Assembly (NCBI GenBank): GCA_012932295.1
Contig: JAAONU010000003.1
Location: 27,948,361 to 28,012,360, forward strand
Reading direction: 5' to 3'
DNA from: Cyclina sinensis
Lineage: Eukaryota > Mollusca > Bivalvia > Venerida > Veneridae
Length of the DNA stretch: 64,000 nt
This document shows, in pieces, positions 24,130 through 36,424 of the stretch. The notes below the pieces were generated by a model. It was not told the DNA's origin. It searched no databases and saw only the letters and a list, made by a program, of their open reading frames with translations. How positions within the stretch are numbered: the first letter of the stretch is position 1; each line of letters starts with the position of its first letter. The position numbers and the translations under genes are program-made.

Positions 24130-25800
24130 AACATCGCTTTCAAAGTGTTGCCATAATATTGAAAATAAATGTGTATCAGCTGATTCGAGTTAATCTACAG
24201 GATCAAAAATATACAAAGCCACAAAAATATATGAAGCCAACTAAAGATTTTATTCATAGCTACAATAAATCTGAAACTTGACTGAGATGTTTAGATTGCG
24301 TTTGTTCAACAATTTAATATCTAATTTCTATTTACTGTGTAAGAGACCAGAAGTAGTGTCACGAAAACTTCTGTAAATATGCGGTGAAATTCATTTAAGA
24401 GAAATAAGAGGTACAGTAGAAAAATGTTTTCACTTTGAATAGATTTATTAATTGCTTTATTTAGAAAAATTCAAATGGACTTGTGTTCTCGTTCATATTC
24501 ATTGCAAAACAGTATTATGGCCTTATATTAATGCACAATTTGGTAATAGTTTCTTTTACTGTACTATATACTAACAATAATTATATTTTAGATACAATAT
24601 TATTAAAAAGAATTATACAGTGTAACACTGATCTGAACAATAGGAAAGAGTGAATTAGCAGTTCATTGATATTTCAGTGCCTTTTCATACCTTGTATCAA
24701 TACTTGTAATGACATAATGAATTCTAATGAAAAATGTCAGTAAAATGTAATAATTATAAGCAGGGTGATGTGGTATTTCCTTTTAAAATAGAGGATTTTT
24801 TATACCCTTAACATTTGCACTGAGTATCTCTAATGGTTTACGGTGGAGGTATATTTATTATGTTTGTTACAAATTAATAAAGGACTAGGTTTTCAGATAG
24901 CAAATGTACAGTACAAGGTCATTTCAAGATATCTGCAGGTTGATTTTCTTAATGTCATCTAATTCTTGTCAGATATTTCGAGGTGTGTAAAGCTGAAGGG
25001 GGGTTAAATTTGCATATATGTAAATCAATACATATTGAAACTCTACTTAGAGCCACATATGCCATTTCACCTAGGAAGATGTCACCGCAGATATCTATAC
25101 ATGCTGTTTTTAATGTCTGACACTTTATATATTGTTACACCAAAAGATGTAGCCAGAGGTAGATGTGTCCGCTTGACCGTGTTTTTCGCACAATGAATTG
25201 GATTATTGGTTTTATTTCAATTGGTGTAAGCTCGTTTTCTTTGTGTATTACCCCTGCTTTTGGATTCTTGACTGTATCATCTGAATGTCGTTTTCTGTTT
25301 GGCTACCTACTCGTACTCTATTTAATAGTGATGCACATCAACAAAATAAAATGAGCAGCAGAAAGTTTCTTTGCCATGTGTGGACAAATACGGTTACAAA
25401 TCTGGTCTATATAAATATGCATTTTTTAAATGAATGTTGAAGCTGTCACCTAAAAATAACCTTACAGGGGCTTAAATTATATATGTTTGGAATAAATTAT
25501 TCAAATTGCCACTTAATATACAAAAAAGTTCAAACAATATAGACATGAAAACCGATTTTCAGCATAATCTCCCTTGACTCCACTATTCGGGCACTTGTAT
25601 TTACGATAACCCGCTATGATTTTGTTATTACGAGGCTTATTCTTCAAATTAAACACAGCTTTAAAGTTGACTTCATCAATTAAGTTAAGCTGCTTCACCC
25701 TTTGCAGAAATCTTAGACATAAAACCTCCCCATATATAACGTATATAAACACAATGGAGCATAACGTCCAGATATATGCATATATAAACAATATTACTAG
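24130..25800. other. AT-rich intergenic stretch
   Basis: No recognisable coding motif. A short open frame at 25163-25354 is hydrophobic but resembles nothing I know. Confidence 0.35.
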
Positions 25801-25829
25801 ACAGTCACGTGATTCTGTCCGAGAATTTC

Positions 25830-26015
25830 CGGAATAACACAACATCCGAATCAAGCATTCGCAAATTGCAAACTCCGCGTACCGGTTACGCTACGTTCAG
25901 TAACCACTGCCTTCACACGAATCACGTGGTGATGGTCTTATCACATGACTGTGTCAAGATGGCGGATACGCCGATGAAACCGTTAAAAAATTGTTTCATC
26001 TGTCGATATGATTGA
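25830..26015 (+). promoter_or_regulatory. Candidate promoter/first exon with YY1-like start (AAGATGGCGG) and E-box
   Basis: A locally GC-richer patch (GCGTACCGGTTACGCTACG) is followed by CACGTG at 25924 and CAAGATGGCGGATACGCCG at 25955. AAGATGGCGG is the YY1-type motif typical of animal gene starts. The ATG at 25959 opens MADTPMKPLKNCFICRYD and a stop at 26015; a GT inside CTGTCGAT could be a donor. No second exon identified, so a gene is only a possibility. A CCAGTT/CGGAAT cluster just upstream adds little. Confidence 0.3.
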
Positions 26016-26019
26016 CAAA

Positions 26020-27770
26020 ATTTCATTTCTGTTAAAAAAAGAACTTTAGTACAGTAGTGGAGGCAAACAGGTTACTTGGAATATGCAGATGACTTGAATG
26101 ATTTCTTTTTCAAAAAGCGGTCATATTTTGAAATAAACGGTGCGATATTAAAAATTATTCTCATAATATTTATGTTTCTAAAATTATTTTTTATTTGAGT
26201 TCACATCTAACAGTCTTGAAACATTAGCAAAACCGTGTTTACTTTAAAAAAAATCAAAATTAAAAAAAAATCATATCGTCAAAAATCTTGACGAAAATGT
26301 TGTGACGGCAGAGATCTAATCCTGTAAGGGGAGATCACTGCGTGGGAGATTGCGCAAATTGATTCAACAGGTAGTACATCGTAAAAATACGTAGTGCTTC
26401 GGCAATAATCGGATCGTCTAACAGCCAATCAAAACATAGAATATTATAATATTGGATAACACTAACCCCGCTCCAATTGTACATAAAGGAATATAATACT
26501 GGCAATTTTCCGTACAGAAAAAAAAACAACTATCAAATACAGTAAGAGTTACATTGCATCAGTCAGCTTAAATTAGAGAAAAATTTCTGAAGTAAAGTGA
26601 CTCTCAGATTCACTCTTGTTTTAGACTATGCCTTTTTGTTCGTCAAAAACACTGTGACTAATGTTACAGGGAGAATGTTGCACAATCAAGAACTTTTTCC
26701 ATAGGAACAAGGTTTTTATTTGTCAGGACAGTGACCCAATATTTTTACCGAATATTTCCCAGTATCCAGCACATCAAAAATATTTTAAACGTTAATAATT
26801 TTGATAAAGGTTAAGTTGTGCCTCTAAGTCATGACGAGATGTTCCTTTGATTTGACTAGTGTTCGAAATTTTTACTCCTTGTTACCCATTATCAAAAAAT
26901 CACCCTAAGTGTTAACTACAAGGAAACAATCGAAATTCTCGAGTGTTTAAAAGTAACAATAAGCAACAAGAAAATGGAATAAAGTTTTAACTTCCTTCTT
27001 TTCTATTGCGTACACACAACTAAATCAAATCGTATAGTATTTCATTGTAGCATCAAGTCACAATCTCAGTTTATTAGCTTCTGAAGATGCGACCTGTGCC
27101 AATTTCTGGAAAAATTCAACCATAAGAAATAAATAACAATTTCATTCAACCAGTCAACTTATCCAGTATATCGATTCGAAGGAGATCATCCCACTTCTAT
27201 ATTTTTATACAATCGGTCAAAAAAATGTCCTGTATATTTTAAAACAACAACAACAACAACAAAAAACACAAAGAATTGCTATCTATGTCTCTGATAAAAT
27301 TAAACTGTATACTCACAGTAAATTCCTTCGCGAATGTCTAATTCAGTACATTCACTGAATATATACTGTAAGAAGAAATATCTAGTCCACGTCAGTGAAG
27401 CTCGTGGGCAGATTTACATCCGCAAGCCATCGAAACTGATAGTATGATTTACAAAAACAGGGGAGAACCCTTTTAAATACAGCGGTAGGTACTGACTAAA
27501 ACTAATCAAAAGTTCTTTCTGAAACATTTACAACGAATTGATGATGAGTCAAACGAAACTATTTTAAGTACCTAATGTAAATGAAAAGTTGGTGAGCGAT
27601 ATTATCCGGAAGTTACATACAGAACTGTAATACAGACTTTGCACAGACAGCCTCCACTTACACCATCAGTTCGAAAGAGCCATAAATCGCGGTCCAGTAC
27701 TCCGAGCAATTATATATACATGAATCAGGGGTAACAACCTTGAAGTTATAATACTGTTCATAATCGTAAT
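26020..27770. other. AT-rich intergenic stretch with a short (CAA)n
   Basis: (CAA)n at 27244-27262. No supported gene. Confidence 0.35.
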
Positions 27771-27773
27771 ATA

Positions 27774-29030
27774 AAAACAAGAGGGTCAATGGCCCTAAAG
27801 CGCTCACCTGGGTTCAAAGATGAAAGAAATTTTTATGAATGTAATGATGCATATCACAGTAATGGACCAATGCAATTTCATTGTCATAACTCCAAAAACA
27901 AACAGTAGGTCAGAAGGTCAAAATATAGGTCATGAGACAACATTTTTGCAATCGGAACGAAAAGCTGTACACACAGTCCAAATTTAATTGCCGTAGCTTT
28001 CAAACATAAAAGTAGGTCAGTAGGTCAAAAAATAGGTCATGCTATGACTTTTTTGAAATCGGAACAAAAAACTGTACACATGGTCCAAATTTCATTGCCA
28101 TAGCTACAAAAACAAAAAGTAGGTCAGTAGGTCAAAAATATAGGTCATGCGATGACATTTTTGAAATCGAAACGAAAACTGTGCACATGGTCCAAATTTC
28201 ATTGCTGTAACTAAAAAACAAAAAAGTAGGTCGGTAGATCAAAAATATAGGTCAAGAATAATGTTTTTGAGATCATCTTGAAAAACTGTACAAATGGCCC
28301 AAATTGCCTTTGCGAAAAACTTAAAAAATGAGAAAAAACATTTTGAGCGGGGAGAGGGGGGGTGACCCCCAGGGGAGGGGGGATGACCCCACTGTGGTCA
28401 CAGTGCAAACTACCAAATATCTAAGCGCCAGGCTTTGCAGTTTCTGACAAGAAGATTTTTAAGGTTTTTTTGCTATATAACTCTATGTAAAACATGTGAC
28501 CCCTTGGGCGGGGCCAGTTCTGACCCAGGGGCCATGATTTGAACAATCTTGGTAGAGGTCTACTAGACAATGCTCAACACCAAATATCTAAGCTCCATGC
28601 CTTGCAGTTTCTGACAAGAAGATTTTTAAAGTTTTCCCTATATAACTCTATGTAAATCAAGTGACCCCCAGGGTGGGGCCAGTTCTGACCCCAGGGTCAT
28701 TATTTGAACAATCTTGGTAGAGGTCCACTAGATGATGCCTCATACCAAATATCTAAGCTCCAGGATTTGTGGTTTCAGACAAAAAGATTTTCAAATTTTT
28801 CCTTTAAGTTGCCATAGCAACCAGAGTTCTGCGTGGAATTGAATTCTTTGAACAACTTTGGAAGAGCTTCATGCAAGGAACATCCCATGCAAGTTTCATC
28901 GAATTTGGCTCAGTGGTTTCAGAGGAGATTTTGTTTGAATGAAATTGTTGACGCCTCACGACGCACGACGCACACCGGACATTGGGGTATGACAAAAGTT
29001 CACTCTAGCACTTTGTGCCAGGTGAGCTAA
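27774..29030 (+). mobile_element. Element A: hairpin-ended repeat with ~107-bp and ~165-bp internal monomers
   Basis: It starts AAAAACAAGAGGGTCAATGG followed by CCCTAAAGCGCTCACCTG. It holds four ~107-bp monomers (AGGTCAG anchors 27906, 28014, 28121, 28228) and three ~165-bp monomers (CCAAATATCTAAG at 28412, 28580, 28745). It ends with an ACGACGCACGACGCAC tract and the hairpin at 28997-29028 (CTAGCAC-TTT-GTGCCAG core). No open frame of note. Confidence 0.85.
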
Positions 29031-29034
29031 TAAA

Positions 29035-30835
29035 CAAAATAAGAATTGTAGAATGCTTAAATGGTTATTTTTTCGTGGATGGCAAGCTGTTCTTAAGATA
29101 CATTAAATTATCCAAAATATTTTATGACCCGCCGGTCTTAAATTGCTTCAGAAAATGCCGAGAGCACTTCGCTTATATCTGTAAAAGAGTCATCACTGTC
29201 ACATTTGTTTTATTGGGCGGTATTATAACTTTAAAACAACGAATCTCTTCAGCAGGGTGTTTTTTATGAACAGCCTAGTTAAACATTACTCACGTAGACA
29301 AAAACGTACATGCTTACACATAAAGTGAAAGGTTTTAATCCGACCGGTAAGCAAGGATTTCTACCGTCAGCTGGGTTGCCAAGTACAAAGAATGTACAAA
29401 AGTCACCTAGAATATTTCTCAGCATACTAGCGGTTTGATATGAAGGCTACTCGCTGCTTAAAACCCTGTCTTCCAATGGTGACTGTTAATCTTGCCATTT
29501 CACTAAATACAGTCGTTACAACTTCAATATAAATCTGTTGCATTAAGTACTTGCAATTTAGTGATTTTTTTCAGTTTTACAAATCTAAGCAATGCATTTA
29601 GAAATATAGAATGAACACGTATATCAACCGAATGTGATCTTTGAAGATTTAAAATCGACTCACAATAGTTAATTGGTAGAATGTACATATCACTTTTTAC
29701 TTCCGCAATTTACGGCATTCCAAGAAAGTACTTGTAATGTTAAATCCTATCCTATCCTATCAAATTGACTTATCTACTTGTAACATTTACATAAATAACG
29801 TTTTCACATTTGTAGCCGATTTTCACAATCGTCATATATGGCAATTCACATGAAAATTTACTGGAAAAGGAAGGGAACTGACTCGTACAGCACGAGGTTA
29901 AATTGAACTGCAGACACTTTATTAATATGCATTTCATAACTGTGTAAATGGATAAAACAATGTGGGATGCAGTTTCGATACTATCACTCAAAGTAGTATA
30001 CATAGTAACTAAGAGCAATTTCAGAGCTCTAGAATTTTTCTTATGCATATGTATGTGGTGATTTTAAACTGAAAATATATGGCAAGCGGTTACCATTTTT
30101 CCCCCCCGTGAAACTTGTTAACAATGATGAAAAATCAAATGACGTATTACAGCTTAACATTCTTCTCAAAGGATCAACGATACTTGGTTCTATAAAGTTA
30201 CATAAGTATAACAGCCTGTAAAAAAGTTATGATAAAATACAGAATTATGGCTTTGTGATTACACAGATAGAACAAAACAGAACCGTATATTTATTCATGA
30301 CTTAAGTATGTAAAGCTTATTGCCATATGGTTGTTAACAATACAACAGCTGCTAAGAAAACTAACAGACGACTCATAACATGAAAAACATTCATTTTTGT
30401 AGGGGTGAATTACTGATATTTTGTTTCTAAACTTTAAAGGTCATGTGACTCGACTATAGCAACTTTGTCTATTCTATTCAAAATAATCATAATGTACTGA
30501 TTTAAATGGTTTAATTACAAAATTATGAAAATATTGCTTTTGATAAGAAAAAACGTTTTTTCGATGATCGGCTGTTTCCGTTTTGACATCGGTTGTTTCC
30601 GCCGCAATTTTTGGCTGTGACGTAGGTTTATCCCTACTGCACTTATATTAATTAGCCAGAGAGTACTGAAGTAATATCTGATCAAAAACGTCGTGTAACT
30701 GACGAGAAAAAGTACACAGTTCGATGAAGACTGACTATCGAGCCTCATTCGACTTATTAAAGCATATTGAAAAATACAGTTCTTAATCTGACCATGAGTG
30801 TCTCAGTAACATACCACGTTCCGGGAATGGGACAG
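29035..30835. other. Intergenic stretch, no feature seen
   Basis: It contains a short (CCTAT)n at about 29746-29760 and a C run at 30101. No coding evidence. Confidence 0.35.
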
Positions 30836-30837
30836 AG

Positions 30838-32360
30838 AAACAAGAGGGCCATGATGGCCCTGTATCGCTCACCTGAGTATGACTGCTTTTAACAAAGTTG
30901 CGATGGACCTGGCTAATTGACCCTAGATGACCCATATTCGAACCTGACCTAGAAATTATTGAAACAATCTCTTTGACAAATTTCAAGGTTATTTGTACTG
31001 AAAATGTTACCTCTTGAGTGTTAACAAGGTTTTTCCATATTTGGGCTCTATGACAAGTTTCCAGGATATTTGGACTGAACAAGTAGCCTCTAGAGTGTTA
31101 ACAAGGTTTTTCGATATTTATGTTTGCTCTGTGACCTAGTTTTTGACCCCAGATAACCCATATCCAAACTTGAGCTATAAATCATCAAAACAGCCTTTCT
31201 GACAAATTTCAAGGACATTTGGACTGAAAATGTAGCCTCTAGAGTGTTTACAAAGTTTTTCGATATTTGGGCTCTGTGACCTAGTTTTCGAATCCAGATG
31301 ACCCATATTCAAACATCAGCTAGAAACCATAGAATTAAGCGTTTTGACAATTTTCCAGGTTATTTGGAATTAAAATGTTACCTCTAGAGTGTTAAAAAGT
31401 TTTTTTCTCCATATTTGAGCTCTGTGACCTAGTTTGTGACCCCAGATGACCCATATTCGAATTTGAGCTAGAAATCATAGAAGCAACATTCCTGACAAAT
31501 TTCCAGATTATTTGGTCAAAAATGTTACCTCTAGAGTGTTAACAAGGTTCTTCAATATTTAGGCTCTGTGACCTTTTTTTTTGAACCCAGATGACCAATA
31601 TTTGAACTTGACCTAGAAATCGTCAAGGCAACCTTTTTGACAAATTTCCAGATTATTTGGGCTGAAAATATAACCTCTAGAGTGTTAACAAGATTTTTCT
31701 ATTTTTGGGCTCTGTGACCTAGTTTTTGATCCCAGATGACACATATTCGAACTTGAGCTAGAAATCGTAGAAGCAACATTCCTGACAAATTTCCAGATTA
31801 TTTGGTCTAAAAATGTTACCTCTAGAGTGTTAACAAGGTTTTCAATATTTGGGCTCTGTGACCTAGTTTTTGACCCCAGATGACCCATATTTGAATTTGA
31901 CCTAGAAATCGTCAAGGCAACCTTTCTGACAAATTTCCAGTTTATTTGGGCTGAAAATGTAACCTCTAGAGTGTTAACAAGATTTTTCTATTTTTTGGCT
32001 CTGTGACCTAGTTTTTGAACCCAGATGACCCATATTTGAACTTGAGCTACAAATCAACCATAAAACCTTTCTGACACATTTCCAGGATATTTGGACTGAA
32101 AGAGTAGTCTCTAGAGTGTTAACAAGGTTTTTCTATATTTGGGCTCTGTGACCTAGTCTTCCAACCCTGATAACCCATGTTCGAACTCGTCCGAGATATT
32201 AATGAGATAAACATCCTGACCAAGTTTCATGACAATTGAGGCAAAAATGTGACCACTAGAGTGTTAACAAACTAATTGTGGACGGACGGACGGACGGACG
32301 GACGACGGACAAAAGGTGATCAGAAAAGCTCACTCTGTCACTACGTGACAGGTGAGCTAA
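30838..32360 (+). mobile_element. Element B: complete hairpin-ended repeat with ~9 monomers of ~146 bp
   Basis: The left end is AAACAAGAGGGCCATGATGG followed by CCCTGTATCGCTCACCTG; AGGGCC-ATGAT-GGCCCT is a perfect hairpin. Monomers are anchored by CTAGAGTGTTAACAAGG at 31242, 31387, 31534, 31679, 31825, 31969 and 32114 (144-147 bp apart). The right end has a (GGAC)n tract at 32281-32306 and a hairpin at 32327-32358 with core CTGTCAC-TAC-GTGACAG, then AAAA. It is non-coding. Confidence 0.9.
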
Positions 32361-32364
32361 AACT

Positions 32365-32920
32365 GGTTAAGCACTTCAAAAATAAATAAATGTTAATTAC
32401 TTCCTGTCAATATATAGTCATACACTTCAATAAAAAATGTATTCAGATTGACTACAAGATATGTTTTATGAAAATATTATTTTTGATCTATATTGTAAAA
32501 TAATGTAAGAACTAAAGGGAAGTTATTATACATCTGACTGAAGAACAAGAACTGGTCAAAGATTTAAAATTATAACCATAAATAGGATTAAACATATCAT
32601 TTGCTAAAACAAACGTGAAATAACGTTTGCTTCGTGTGACCTTCATGCTGACGCAATGATATCGGTAAATCACGAACGATAGTGGAAAAGTAGGGTTATT
32701 TACGAAAATGAAATCGGGCGAGATTTGTGCGGGGCTCACCTTGAAGTCGTTAAATTAGTATGCAACGAAAATAATGAATAATCAGCGAGCGTTAAAATAC
32801 TACGATTTTCATTGAAATGAAAGTAGACAGCAATGTTTAATTAGCACTTCTGAATCTTAAGGACTTTGCTCTGTAAAAAAACTACAATCGCATTTTAAAC
32901 TGTAAAATAATAATTTACTA
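32365..32920. other. Intergenic stretch, no feature seen
   Basis: No coding or repeat signal recognised. Confidence 0.35.
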
Positions 32921-32922
32921 GA

Positions 32923-33380
32923 GATGTGTCCAAAGGACACGGATGCCCCCACATTCCGCTTTATTGTCACAAAAAAATCCTGTACAGTTACATGTGCTTA
33001 TAAACATTGTTCTCAACATTAAGGAGTCTATAGATGCTATTGTCTGCTTAACCAGGGGGTATAACTCTGTCGATCTCGAATGAATTTGGACAAAAATACC
33101 CAGGTGCGTAAGTTAACATGCTTGCAACTATTCTTTGAAAGTTTCATGGCTCAACCTGCTATACGTTTGCAGTTACAAGCGACACAAGTCTGAAAATGCT
33201 TTTTTTGCTTATTCTCTGGGCGTAAGTCTGCCGTTCTCCAATAAATATGCGTCAAAATACCCAGGTGTATAAGTTCACGTGCTGACAACTATTCTTAGAA
33301 AGTTTCATGGCTCTAGCAGTCATACTTTTGGAGTAACACACGACATAAACCGGCCTACGTACGGAAAGTGGTGGGGCATA
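32923..33380. mobile_element. Element H: repeat with GTGTCC-AAA-GGACAC hairpin
   Basis: The perfect hairpin GTGTCCAAAGGACAC sits at 32926-32940, then CGGATGCCCCC. Two diverged copies of the dispersed module follow (33060-33180 and 33220-33340), ending in AAACCGGCCTACGTACGGAA. It is related to 16010-16160 and 17215-17440. Confidence 0.7.
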
Positions 33381-33384
33381 AAAA

Positions 33385-33858
33385 GGTTGGATATTTTCGC
33401 AACGGATTGCCTCCAGAGTTACTGATTTTAAACTGTTAATTGCTACTAAATCAAGAGTACAAGTCAGTTTTGTCTAGGGTTTGTGAGGAGCTAAGTCGAC
33501 AAAGCTATCTTATAATTTGAGATGGAGAGCTTGGATTAAAAAAAAAATCTTGAAAGAAAAAAAGAACATTGACTGAAGAAAAAATTAAAAACAACAGGCA
33601 TTCGTAAGTTTCATCTCTATTCTTTATGTCAGTTTTACTATTTTTATATTTGCATTTCATTAATTTGTTTTGTTAAGTTCATGTTAGAATTTTATTTTTT
33701 TTACTTTCTATTTTAAAATCTCCACTCGTATTTAAATTTGCTCCATTACTGTTTAATCCTGAACTTATTTGAATTTTATACGTTTTACATTTGAATTTTA
33801 TCATAGCATTTTAAGATGTGTTTACTTTGTTGTGAAAGCTTTTATCGGTTAAAGAGAT
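33385..33858. other. AT-rich intergenic stretch
   Basis: Poly(A)-rich at 33539-33595. No feature recognised. Confidence 0.35.
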
Positions 33859-33859
33859 T

Positions 33860-34335
33860 AAACAAGAACTGTCACTGTAAGATGACAATGCCCCCGAAAG
33901 TGGTGCTTTGACTTTTGATCTGAGAACGAGTCATTCAGGGGTCAAGGTCAAATAAATACAGGTCAGTGGGAAGGTCTTATCCAAAGGGGGTTGTGTCCAA
34001 GTATGAATTGAATCCACTTTCTAATAAGGAAGTTATATATTGTGAAAATTTCTAGACAACTGGATCTTCAAGGTGAAGTTCATTTAGGGGTCAAGGTCAA
34101 ATAAATACAAGACAGTGAGATGGTCTTGTCCAAAGTGGTGTTGTGTTTAAGTATGAAGTATATCCACTTACTAATTTAGAAAATTATGGTCAAATAATAG
34201 TTTCTGGACAATTGGATATTCAGGGGTCAAGGTCAAATAATTACAGGTCAGCGGGAAGATCTTGTCCCAAGGGGTGTTGAGTTCAAGTATGAAGCAAATC
34301 CACTTACTAATAAGGAAGTTATGGCCATTGTTGCA
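33860..34335. repeat. Element J: AAACAAGA-ended array, three monomers of ~136-149 bp
   Basis: It starts AAACAAGAACTGTCACTGTA then ATGCCCCCGAAAG. GGGGTCAAGGTCA anchors lie at 33938, 34087 and 34223; each monomer also has AATCCACTT.CTAATAAGGAA. The other end is not defined. Confidence 0.75.
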
Positions 34336-34339
34336 AATA

Positions 34340-35130
34340 ATTAGGCTTAATTATTACCATACCAAAAAAGAAAATAGCGATAAAAGCAGAGGAATCCAAA
34401 TGGAAGGACAACTGTAATATCAGAGAGAAAACATTACGTCTAAAGTTTTTGGGCGTAATTTCATTGACTTTTTTGTAGAATAAGCTTTTGAAACAGTCAC
34501 ATCTTATCATATTGTAAACAAATACACAAAGACTAAAGAAATATAGACGATATCCTTAGCCTCAGGGTCACATCTAACGCATTGTCTCTTTGAACAGGAA
34601 AATAATTAAGTATAGTAGTTACTCATCACTGTTTATAGTTCGCCATTTTTCCAGCTAAAGAAACTTTTGTTCTTATTTGAATCCTTAGGTGCACTTCATG
34701 TTCGACCTCTTGCTAAAACTATTTGTGTGACACAAAATTTTAGTAGAATTCATTACACTTACCATCTATATCATCCGGGATGTGTACCTCATCCGTCAAA
34801 CTGTTCAATCTGATTAAAATCATATCATAAAATTGCTACGCTGTTAGGATATGAGGACGAGGATAGAAGATCTCGTTCTCGTGACATATTTATCAGCCAA
34901 TCAGAGCAAGGCTTCCACCGTTTAACGGTTGCATTCAACATCTAGATATTCAGCTGGGATCCCAAACAACTCAGTCCTTGTATGACATAAAAACTAGTCA
35001 AAGTTTTTTTTAGAAAATCTTGTAAAATGCTGAGATCATAATATGTGCAGGAAAATTTCAAGTAGTCTTTGACATTTGATAGTTACTACATGTGGACCAA
35101 AATAGAACAGACACACGATGCTCATACGCT
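34340..35130. repeat. Intergenic, containing a dispersed repeat shared with the right window edge
   Basis: CAATCTGATTAAAATCATAT then GTTAGGATATGAGGACGA at ~34805-34860 recurs at 63940-64000 (ATTAGGATCTGAGGACGA). Otherwise no feature. Confidence 0.7.
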
Positions 35131-35133
35131 GAT

Positions 35134-36421
35134 TACTGTAAAATCAGAAATTTTCGCGAGGGTTTAATTTTGGCTTTATTCGCGAATTCAATAAATTCGC
35201 AAAAATTGATCCTCGCGTATATATTACCGTTATAGAAGTTGAAAAAATGCTGAAATTCAAGGATCGCGTTCCACCATTACGTCCACCATTACGAGTGATT
35301 CGAACAGTTTTGCTTTATCCCTTACGCTACATGTATATGATAAATATTAACGAAGTATTTGATTTATTGTTGTGGTAACTTTTATTGAAAATCACTATAA
35401 GTGTCAATAGCATGTACTAATTATTCAATGGTCCATTTTATTTTTCAAATATTCCACAATTATTAAATGCCTGGGTTATCATCGTTTTGTCACATTTAAC
35501 TTTTTCAAAAGCTTTCATGATCCACCTAGCGTGAAGTGGCTTAATTGTTGACGTTTTAATGTCAATACTCTCGACTGGCCTATCTTCCCGTAGGCATTTT
35601 GTTACTTGCTCGGTGTAGTAGTCGGAAAAGCAATTTTTAATTTCTTCTTTGAAGATTTTGTTTGGTATTTGATCCATTGGTTGTAGTTCGTCGGTAAATG
35701 ATGCGGGAACATAGACGACCTTGATATTTTCTTTTTTTTTCAACGTTTCGAGTAACACTTCACTCCTGTGGGCCTTGAAAACATCAAAAATGACCAAAGC
35801 AGTCTGGTTACACCTGTAAAAAAGGTCTAAAATACGGTCAATTAAGGTTAAGTCAAACATGACTTCTAACGGCTTTGGGCAGCTATTGTTTATCACATTC
35901 AAAGGATGTTTCACAGTTTCTTTTCAAAACTTATTCAATAAGATATTCAATATTGAGTGTCTCATGCAAAGGGGAAGCTGGAGATGGTAATCCAGGTCCA
36001 GGTTCTTTATCACTTTCACTTTGCTTTTTTAGCCAACGTAACATCCTTATACCACAGTCAAAACGAAATGGTATAAAACTGGCAACAAATAACAAGACGA
36101 AAATATAGTTCATTCATTTTATTGTACAAAATTCATGATTAAAAATCAAGAATTAAGTACCATATTACCGGATTAAATAACAATCGAAGGTCAATATCGG
36201 CAATTACGTATATATATGACCGTTAAACAACTCCCGGACATGATGCGCATTTTTCACGCAGCGTGATTTTTACATTATCACCGGCAACATCGGGCTTCTC
36301 AGTATGGACGAAAAAAAAAGATCTGAAATTTTGATTTTCGCGAATATTTAACCCCGCGAACCACTTTTGACTTAAAGATTCGCGAAATTTCGGCCTCGCG
36401 AAAATATCTGATTTTACAGTA
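35134..36421 (-). mobile_element. pogo/Tigger-like DNA transposon, internally deleted
   Basis: Terminal inverted repeats of 25 bp start CTGTAAAATCAGA (35136) and run to TTTTCGCGAG. The right copy (36395-36419) differs at one position. TA flanks both ends (35134-35135 and 36420-36421), as expected for the Tc1/mariner/pogo superfamily. Subterminal TTCGCGAA motifs repeat on both sides. At 1.29 kb it is too short for a complete element; only the C-terminal half of a transposase remains. Confidence 0.9.
35438..35920 (-). pseudogene. DDE_1-type (pogo/Tigger/jerky) transposase remnant
   Basis: The minus-strand frame has ALVIFDVFKAHRSEVL with the second catalytic Asp (~residue 44 counted from 35914). 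NIKVVYVPASFTDELQPMDQ follows with the conserved LQP.D Asp (~residue 81), then NKIFKEEIKNCF. These are hallmarks of the DDE_1 superfamily. The HTH DNA-binding domain and the first Asp region are absent, and a stop codon lies just upstream of the block, so it is inactive. It sits inside matching TIRs. Confidence 0.85.
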
Positions 36422-36424
36422 ATA

